6,469 nucleotides of DNA from assembly GCA_014859985.1 (NCBI GenBank), contig JACZKN010000257.1:1-6469 (forward strand), given 5' to 3'. Source of the stretch: Candidatus Krumholzibacteriia bacterium (GTDB lineage: Bacteria; Krumholzibacteriota; Krumholzibacteriia; LZORAL124-64-63). A program made the position numbers and the translations under genes. Below are positions 1 to 6,469 of the stretch, one piece after another. The notes under the pieces were generated by a model that saw only the letters and a list, made by a program, of their open reading frames with translations, was not told the origin of the DNA and ran no database searches. Position 1 is the stretch's first letter. Every line of letters begins with the position of its first letter.

Positions 1-980
1 CCCGGCGCCTGGCAGCGGTGGCGGTCGCGCGCCAGGACCTCGCGCCGCACGCGCGGGGGGATCGTCGTCGTGTTGCGGTCGCCGGGCGAGGCCACGGCCG
101 CGTCGCACTGCAACCGGTCCGCCTCGGCGCGCGCGACCGGGCGCCCGTCCACCTCCATGCGGCCGCACAGCGGGCACAGGTGGGCGTGGATCTGGACCGG
201 CGGGCGCACGGCCCCCCGGGGGGCACTCGACTCGCAAGCCTCTGCAGCGATTGAAGTTGCCGCATCGTCCGTTCCCGCCAGCGCGTCCAGGGCGTCCAGC
301 AGGACCTCGACCCGCGCAGCCGGCAGGCCGCGCCGCTTGCGCAGCCGTTCCCACGCCGCCTCCCAGCGCGCGTGCTGCTCCGGCGTGAACACCAGGCCCA
401 CGCGCACGGGCACCTCGCGGGCCAGCGCGTCGAGGTCGGCGGCCTCGAGATCGGCGGGGTCGAGGTCGAGGGGGGCGAGGTCGGCGGCGGCCGGCACCTC
501 GGGCATCGCCACCGCCACCGCCACCGGCGCCAACTCCAACTGCGCCGACCTCCGCCGCTTCGCCTTCGCCTGCACGACCTTCACCCGCTGCGCCAGGTCC
601 GCCCGCGTGCGCGTCCGCGCCTCTGCGGCCCATTGCTCGTCCGTGACCGGCGTGGCGACTTTCACCACCTCGCGGGCCTGGGTGTAGCCGATGTGGCCGG
701 CGGCCAGCTCGGCGCGCACGGCCGGCAGGGCGTCCAGCTTCTGGGCGAGGGTCATGAAGTCGGTGGTCTTGGACGACGAGAACCCCAAAGCAGTCTTCGC
801 GTACTGCGGCATCGACCCGTAGCCCAGGTCGCGGTAGAGGCCGCGGCGCAGGACCTCGCCGAACCACAGGACAGCGCAGTGGCGGGCGCGGTCGGTGGCG
901 CGGTCGGCGGCGACCAAGGCGCGATGGACCTCGCGGGCGGGGCGATCGGCGACGAAATCGGGCAGTTCGAGCGTGGCCAT
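1..980 (-). CDS. HNH endonuclease domain protein (13E12/DUF222-like), 3' end cut by window
   Basis: The frame is open for 326 codons from the ATG at 980-978 to the window edge, with no stop inside the window. Residues 15-140 form a helical, charged region with the pattern seen ahead of HNH domains in this family (GYGSMPQYAKTALGFS, then LPAVRAELAAGHIGYTQAREV). Residues 164-187 are an acidic low-complexity linker. Residues 262-326 match the family's C-terminal signature: CPLC at 269-272, EVDGRPVARAEADRLQCDA at 275-293, then RREVLARDRHRCQAP at the edge, which normally leads straight into the HNH active site. The catalytic histidines therefore lie outside the window and cannot be checked. A good ribosome site (GGAGG, 8 bases before ATG) supports the start. 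Family members are presumed metal-dependent DNA nucleases found in many copies in high-GC genomes; their biological role is unclear. The gene is divergent from dnaE2. Confidence 0.85.
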   Translation of the reverse strand, partial: MATLELPDFVADRPAREVHRALVAADRATDRARHCAVLWFGEVLRRGLYRDLGYGSMPQYAKTALGFSSSKTTDFMTLAQKLDALPAVRAELAAGHIGYTQAREVVKVATPVTDEQWAAEARTRTRADLAQRVKVVQAKAKRRRSAQLELAPVAVAVAMPEVPAAADLAPLDLDPADLEAADLDALAREVPVRVGLVFTPEQHARWEAAWERLRKRRGLPAARVEVLLDALDALAGTDDAATSIAAEACESSAPRGAVRPPVQIHAHLCPLCGRMEVDGRPVARAEADRLQCDAAVASPGDRNTTTIPPRVRREVLARDRHRCQAP

Positions 981-988
981 GGCGGCGT

Positions 989-993
989 CCTCC
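989..993 (-). promoter_or_regulatory. Ribosome binding site of the HNH gene
   Basis: On the minus strand GGAGG lies 8 bases upstream of the ATG at 980-978. It is the strongest Shine-Dalgarno match near this start and fixes the N-terminus. Confidence 0.7.
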
Positions 994-1000
994 AAGGGGC

Positions 1001-1029
1001 TTGACATGGGGGAGGAATATGGCGAAAAT
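1001..1029 (+). promoter_or_regulatory. Candidate sigma70-type promoter for dnaE2
   Basis: A perfect -35 hexamer TTGACA (1001-1006) is followed by a 17-base spacer and GAAAAT (1024-1029), 4 of 6 to the -10 consensus. It would give a leader of roughly 50 bases to the dnaE2 ATG at 1089. The -10 overlaps the GCGAAA direct repeat and the opposing candidate promoter, so access by polymerase could be controlled there. No transcription data; the call is a motif match only. Confidence 0.5.
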
Positions 1030-1038
1030 ATAGCGAAA
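1022..1038. repeat. 11-bp-period direct repeat, possible operator between divergent genes
   Basis: GCGAAA occurs at 1022-1027 and again at 1033-1038, exactly 11 bases apart (GCGAAAATATAGCGAAA). It sits on the -10 regions of both candidate divergent promoters. Some LexA sites (the alphaproteobacterial GTTC-N7-GTTC type) are direct repeats with the same 11-base period, but these half-sites do not match any LexA box I know, so a regulator cannot be named. Confidence 0.35.
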
Positions 1039-1055
1039 TACACCGAGCGGCGCAA
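1027..1055 (-). promoter_or_regulatory. Candidate promoter for the HNH gene
   Basis: On the minus strand TTGCGC (1055-1050, 3 of 6 to the -35 consensus), a 17-base spacer and TATATT (1032-1027, 5 of 6 to the -10) point toward the HNH gene. The -10 shares bases with the dnaE2 -10 on the other strand, so the two genes probably share a control region. Motif match only; the -35 is weak. Confidence 0.35.
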
Positions 1056-1088
1056 GGCCTTTTTTCGGAAAAACAAAAGAGTTAGCCC

Positions 1089-4199
<3,111 letters not shown>

Positions 4200-4234
4200 C
4201 TGGACTTCCGCCGGCTTTTCGGACAACCCTCGGG
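4200..4234. other. Convergent 35-bp gap between dnaE2 and the nucleotidyltransferase gene
   Basis: The two stop codons face each other across 35 bases. The only symmetry is a weak TCCG/CGGA pair (4207-4210 and 4220-4223) around a TTTT run. I see no convincing intrinsic terminator for either strand, so read-through or Rho-dependent ending is possible. G+C content falls from this point rightward. Confidence 0.6.
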
Positions 4235-5158
4235 CTATCGAGCACCCGCTGCCGATTCAAGCGGTTCGATCGCATCGACAATCAACCTCTCGGCGGCGAT
4301 CCCATACTCCTCCCGTGACGGCTGGCTCAACGCGAGCAGTCCCGCGACGCATGTGTCGTGGGCCTGTTCGAGATCCACGGGGCTTGCGAGAAGTTGCCGC
4401 AGACCGCGACCTGCACGTCGGGCGAGGTCGCGGTGTTCGGTCGGGAACCGGTCACGCAGCGCCCGTTCCCACAGGCCGGGCCAGGCGCGGAGCGCGTCAG
4501 GGTCTTCGTTCATGGCCAACCAGGCGATGGCGATGACGCGCCCCAGGTCCTTGTTGCTTCGCTTCATTCCGGGCCAACCCGACATGGTGTCCGGCCGGAT
4601 CTCCGGATGTTCGAGGAGATTGGCCAGCGCCATCATTTCGGGCCGGGCGACGAAGATCCGGAACGGCGTCGGGTCGGGATGGTAGTCGTGCAGGGAAAGG
4701 AAGCCGAAACTGGGAATGGCGAAATCGTTGACCGCGGTAGGGACGCGCAGGAAGCTCCTGGAGCGGTCTTCGCCCTGCTCCGGCACCGTCAGGAGTTCCA
4801 GGAACCAGCCATGCGTGCCGGGTCTGTGCAGGCGGGGCGCGGGCAACGTTTCAAGCGGTGCTCCTTTCCTGCCGGGTTCCGGCCAGTCCTCGCTCGCGTG
4901 ATAGACCCAGCCGGCCTCGAGCAATCGTTCCACGATGACCACGCTCTTCTCCACGGCATGGATACGCGGCGAGACCAGGCAATCAGCGTCCTTGGTGCGC
5001 ACGGCCATCTCGGGACGGTCCTTGAAGTACCGATAGCCGACGGCCAGGCTGCCGGTCACGATCATGAACTCGTGACAGCCCTCGGGAATCGCCGCGGCGA
5101 TCTCCTCCAGGACCGCAGCCGGAAGGACGGGGATCATTCCACTTGGCGGCAGCACCAT
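4235..5158 (-). CDS. Nucleotidyltransferase-fold protein, putative AbiEii-like toxin
   Basis: The 307-residue product carries the marks of the DNA polymerase beta-type nucleotidyltransferase fold: a glycine-serine loop in VTGSLAVGYR (34-43), the metal-binding pair D57-A-D59 in RTKDADCLV (54-62), and a plausible third acidic position, E121, in GWFLELLTVPE. The C-terminal half (about 170-305) is helical, beginning RPEMMALANLLEHPEIRP. AbiEii-type and NTP_transf_8-type proteins share this layout; in AbiEii toxins it transfers nucleotides to RNA targets. That activity is inference here. It is the second gene of an operon: the upstream winged-helix gene stops one base before this ATG (TGA-C-ATG), and GGAG lies 8 bases before the start, so translation is probably coupled. 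It could instead be a housekeeping or antibiotic-type nucleotidyltransferase, but the partner argues for a toxin-antitoxin role. Its G+C is lower than that of dnaE2. Confidence 0.7.
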   Translation of the reverse strand: MVLPPSGMIPVLPAAVLEEIAAAIPEGCHEFMIVTGSLAVGYRYFKDRPEMAVRTKDADCLVSPRIHAVEKSVVIVERLLEAGWVYHASEDWPEPGRKGAPLETLPAPRLHRPGTHGWFLELLTVPEQGEDRSRSFLRVPTAVNDFAIPSFGFLSLHDYHPDPTPFRIFVARPEMMALANLLEHPEIRPDTMSGWPGMKRSNKDLGRVIAIAWLAMNEDPDALRAWPGLWERALRDRFPTEHRDLARRAGRGLRQLLASPVDLEQAHDTCVAGLLALSQPSREEYGIAAERLIVDAIEPLESAAGAR

Positions 5159-5159
5159 G

Positions 5160-6167
5160 TCAGCTTCTCCCGCGCAGAATCAGGTTGTCCTGGAACTGCT
5201 TGAATTGTCGGCCAAGCCCGGCCTCGTTGAGATCCAGCAGGCACTCGATCGGATCCGCCACCGGCAGACCATCCGAGGTCGTCCGGAACAACGGCGTTGT
5301 TCGCCGCAGGTAGTGGACCGCCAGTCGCGCGGGGCCGTGGACGTCGCTGGTCGGCCGGAGGCCGGGATCGAGCTTCGCGATGGGGAGCGGGTCCACCCTG
5401 TTCCCCGGGGCATGGACGCAGATATCCAGGCGTGGCGAGCCGACCAGGTCGAGCCCGGGGAAGTGCCAACTGGCGCCGAACGTGCCGCCGACGGCGACGT
5501 CCGACCTGTTCCAGTCACGAAGCCGGCCCAGGAGCGAGCCCGGTGATCTAGGTTGACCGGAGATGTCGATGTAGTACTCGGAAGCACGAGAATCCCGCGA
5601 CGTCGCGAGGAGCCTGTTCCACGTCTCCTGATTGGGTGCCTTGATCCCGTAGCGCTTGTCGTCGGTCTGGAGCAACGTCGGTCCGAGTCGCGAAAGCGCT
5701 GACTTGATCGTGCGAAAGCTGGCGCCGATGTCATCGGCAAGCCGGCTTGCCGTGACCGGCTCCTGGTTCCAGGCCCATCTGACGAGGAGATACTTCTCGA
5801 CTTCGGTCTGCAGGTCGGGGCGCCGCAGGTCGGTCGCACCGTCCGGCCCGGTCTCTTGCAACAGCCGGGCCCGCTCATCATCCGCAAGCTGGTCCAGGAG
5901 ATCGGAGAATGCTTCCTGTTCAGTCGTCAGGAGCTGCATCCTGTCCGCAATGTCCGGAAGCAGGATGTTGACGAACTGGTCGAACTCTTCGCGGAGCCGG
6001 TTCTCGCTGATCCGGGAATCGGCCAGGATCAACAGCCCCTTCCTGTCGCGGTCGCCGGCCAGGTGCGTCGCGAGCTGCATGAGTGCGTCGCGTACGGTCC
6101 TGACGGCTGTCGCCTTCCGGATAATCCCGACGTCCCACTCCCCGGCACGGAAATCGATCGAGAACAT
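5160..6167 (-). CDS. Winged-helix protein with AbiEi-like C-terminus, putative antitoxin and autorepressor
   Basis: The ATG at 6167-6165 gives 335 residues and has AAAGGA 7 bases upstream. The frame stays open to a TTG at 6347, but that extension runs through operator-like repeats and is not convincing protein. Residues 1-100 form a domain I do not recognise, with strand-like GLLILADSRIS (44-54) followed by a helix. Residues 122-178 read as a winged helix: EKYLLVRWAWNQEPVTASRL, then a recognition-helix segment near SFRTIKSALSRL. Residues 220-335 resemble the C-terminal domain of AbiEi antitoxins, including VGGTFGASWHFPGLDLVGSP and VADPIECLLDLNEAGLG. Known AbiEi proteins neutralise a nucleotidyltransferase toxin and repress their own promoter; the adjacent downstream nucleotidyltransferase gene fits that. 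Assignment rests on pattern recognition, so a different winged-helix regulator remains possible. It is longer than ordinary AbiEi because of the N-terminus. Confidence 0.65.
   Translation of the reverse strand: MFSIDFRAGEWDVGIIRKATAVRTVRDALMQLATHLAGDRDRKGLLILADSRISENRLREEFDQFVNILLPDIADRMQLLTTEQEAFSDLLDQLADDERARLLQETGPDGATDLRRPDLQTEVEKYLLVRWAWNQEPVTASRLADDIGASFRTIKSALSRLGPTLLQTDDKRYGIKAPNQETWNRLLATSRDSRASEYYIDISGQPRSPGSLLGRLRDWNRSDVAVGGTFGASWHFPGLDLVGSPRLDICVHAPGNRVDPLPIAKLDPGLRPTSDVHGPARLAVHYLRRTTPLFRTTSDGLPVADPIECLLDLNEAGLGRQFKQFQDNLILRGRS
5165..5171 (-). promoter_or_regulatory. Ribosome binding site of the nucleotidyltransferase gene
   Basis: GGGAGAA on the minus strand lies inside the last codons of the winged-helix gene, with its GGAG 8 bases before the ATG at 5158. 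It supports both that start and coupling of the two genes. Confidence 0.6.
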
Positions 6168-6174
6168 CTGCAGG

Positions 6175-6180
6175 TCCTTT
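6175..6180 (-). promoter_or_regulatory. Ribosome binding site that decides the start of the winged-helix gene
   Basis: AAAGGA on the minus strand is 7 bases upstream of the ATG at 6167. The frame is open for 60 more codons upstream, but no start there has comparable support, so this site sets the N-terminus. Confidence 0.65.
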
Positions 6181-6181
6181 C

Positions 6182-6212
6182 GGGATCGCCTCCCATGCAC
6201 CCGGTCGATCCC
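6182..6212 (-). promoter_or_regulatory. Leader inverted repeat next to the ribosome site
   Basis: GGGATCG (6182-6188) and CGATCCC (6206-6212) form a perfect 7-bp inverted repeat with a 17-base loop. In the transcript the stem ends one base before the AAAGGA ribosome site, so it could influence access of ribosomes to the first gene. Not a terminator, as no U run follows. Could be chance in GC-rich DNA. Confidence 0.35.
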
Positions 6213-6256
6213 ATGGGCTCGACGGGCGTTCAGTGCTTTCACCTGTCCTACGACAC

Positions 6257-6284
6257 AGTATCGGTCGGAGTGTTGCCTTTGCAA
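6257..6284 (-). promoter_or_regulatory. Candidate promoter of the AbiE-like operon
   Basis: On the minus strand TTGCAA (6284-6279, 4 of 6 to the -35 consensus), a 16-base spacer and GATACT (6262-6257, 4 of 6 to the -10) would start transcription near 6250, giving an approximately 80-base leader. The -35 lies within the first of three repeated TGCAAGT sites, an arrangement that would let a repressor bound there block polymerase. Weak hexamers; inference from position. Confidence 0.4.
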
Positions 6285-6336
6285 GTCAAAATTGTAGCTG
6301 CAAGTCATAATTGTACTTGCAAGTAAATATCGATAC
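6280..6336. repeat. Three tandem 19-bp units with TGCAAGT dyad sites, probable operator array
   Basis: TGCAAGT begins at 6280, 6299 and 6318, exactly 19 bases apart. Units 1 and 2 match at 16 of 19 positions (TGCAAGTCAAAATTGTAGC and TGCAAGTCATAATTGTACT); unit 3 keeps TGCAAGT and an AT-rich tail. Each site is centred on TGCA with right half GCAAGT and left halves CTTTGC, AGCTGC and ACTTGC, so the third (ACTTGCAAGT, 6315-6324) is a perfect 10-bp palindrome. The 19-base period is a little under two helical turns, which suits a regulator binding side by side. The array abuts the candidate operon promoter; the winged-helix product is the obvious candidate to bind it. Confidence 0.6.
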
Positions 6337-6400
6337 CGGAGCCGCAAGCGGTCCTCAAGACCCGTCCGAACACCGACCCACCTGCCCCCTCAAAATTCAT
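6305..6400 (-). CDS. Possible 31-codon leader ORF upstream of the AbiE-like operon
   Basis: On the minus strand an ATG at 6400-6398 opens 31 codons ending in TGA at 6307-6305. A purine-rich GGGAGGG lies 5 bases before the ATG, stronger than the ribosome sites of the larger genes here. The peptide starts MNFEGAGG and ends IDIYLQVQL; I recognise no family, signal peptide or membrane segment. Its end runs through the third and part of the second operator repeat. It is in a different frame from the winged-helix gene. It may be a leader peptide, a remnant, or chance. Confidence 0.25.
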   Translation of the reverse strand: MNFEGAGGSVFGRVLRTACGSGIDIYLQVQL

Positions 6401-6441
6401 CGCAACCCTCCCTTGCCCTCCTCCGTATCCTGCCGTAGAGT

Positions 6442-6457
6442 TACTATAACTATAGTA
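6442..6457. promoter_or_regulatory. AT-rich 16-bp palindrome with tandem -10-like hexamers
   Basis: TACTATAACTATAGTA consists of perfect 7-bp inverted arms (6442-6448 and 6451-6457) around AC. On the minus strand it contains TATAGT twice head to tail (6454-6449 and 6448-6443), each 5 of 6 to the -10 consensus, and ACTATA twice on the plus strand. It stands out sharply in this GC-rich sequence and looks like an operator overlapping a promoter. Any -35 for minus-strand transcription would lie at or past the window edge. It could serve the AbiE-like operon or a gene to the right. Confidence 0.45.
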
Positions 6458-6469
6458 GCACCCCGACCC

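Larger units (their letters stand above)
6168..6469. other. 302-bp AT-enriched upstream control region of the two-gene operon
   Basis: No substantial gene is seen in this stretch. From the operon outward it holds a ribosome site, a leader hairpin, a candidate promoter, three phased dyad sites, a possible 31-codon ORF and an AT-rich palindrome at the edge; each is listed separately. The parts at 6213-6256 and 6413-6440 show nothing I can name. Promoter elements for the palindrome may lie beyond the window. Confidence 0.6.

Noticed and set aside
18..1004. Three plus-strand open frames (18-254, 70-687, 372-1004)
   Set aside because: They lie antisense to the HNH gene, whose minus-strand frame has a good ribosome site and family motifs. 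The plus-strand products look like low-complexity antisense translations.
981..1088. LexA box upstream of dnaE2
   Set aside because: No CTG-N10-CAG, GAAC-N4-GTTC, GTTC-N7-GTTC or Myxococcus-type site is visible, so SOS control by LexA is not annotated.
4200..4234. Bidirectional terminator between the convergent genes
   Set aside because: Only a 4-bp TCCG/CGGA pairing is present, with the T run in the loop rather than after a stem.
4358..5203. A 281-codon plus-strand frame opposite the nucleotidyltransferase gene
   Set aside because: The minus-strand frame has fold motifs, a ribosome site and tight coupling to its neighbour. The plus-strand product has none of these.
6280..6336. CRISPR-like reading of the tandem 19-bp units
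   Set aside because: There are only three units, contiguous without unique spacers, the third is degenerate, and they lie at a promoter. Operator sites explain them better.
6168..6347. Extension of the winged-helix protein to a TTG at 6347
   Set aside because: The extra 60 residues run through the operator-like repeats and candidate promoter and have no recognisable features, whereas the ATG at 6167 has a well-placed AAAGGA.

Overview
This is a GC-rich chromosomal window: sampled 60-base lines run about 70-82% G+C in the left two thirds and about 60-68% in the right third. That points to a high-GC bacterium. The sequence of the DnaE2 polymerase and the type of HNH protein would fit Myxococcota or another former deltaproteobacterial or uncultured high-GC lineage, but the taxon cannot be fixed from sequence reading alone. 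No tRNA, rRNA, CRISPR array or insertion sequence was seen.

Layout. (1) Positions 1-980, minus strand: a 5'-complete, 3'-truncated gene for an HNH endonuclease-type protein of the 13E12/DUF222-like kind. The window ends just as its HNH domain begins. (2) Positions 981-1088: a divergent intergenic region with face-to-face, overlapping candidate promoters and an 11-bp-period direct repeat. (3) Positions 1089-4199, plus strand: a complete dnaE2 (error-prone DNA polymerase III alpha subunit, also called ImuC) with an intact polymerase site and a degenerate PHP domain. (4) Positions 4200-4234: a 35-bp convergent gap. (5) Positions 4235-6167, minus strand: a tightly coupled two-gene operon. A 335-aa winged-helix protein with an AbiEi-like C-terminal half is followed after one base by a 307-aa nucleotidyltransferase-fold protein. 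The pair looks like a divergent type IV (AbiE-like) toxin-antitoxin or abortive-infection module. (6) Positions 6168-6469: an AT-enriched regulatory region for that operon. It holds three 19-bp-phased dyad sites, a candidate promoter, a leader hairpin, a possible 31-codon leader ORF and a 16-bp palindrome at the right edge.

How the parts may work together. dnaE2 is normally a damage-inducible translesion polymerase that works with ImuA and ImuB. Neither is encoded here, so it either acts with partners elsewhere or belongs to a split cassette. The AbiE-like pair probably regulates itself through operator repeats near its promoter, with the winged-helix protein as antitoxin and repressor and the nucleotidyltransferase as toxin. 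This is inferred from gene order, domain types and operator-like DNA. The module with its large, unfamiliar antitoxin N-terminus and phased operator array is the most interesting part of the window.
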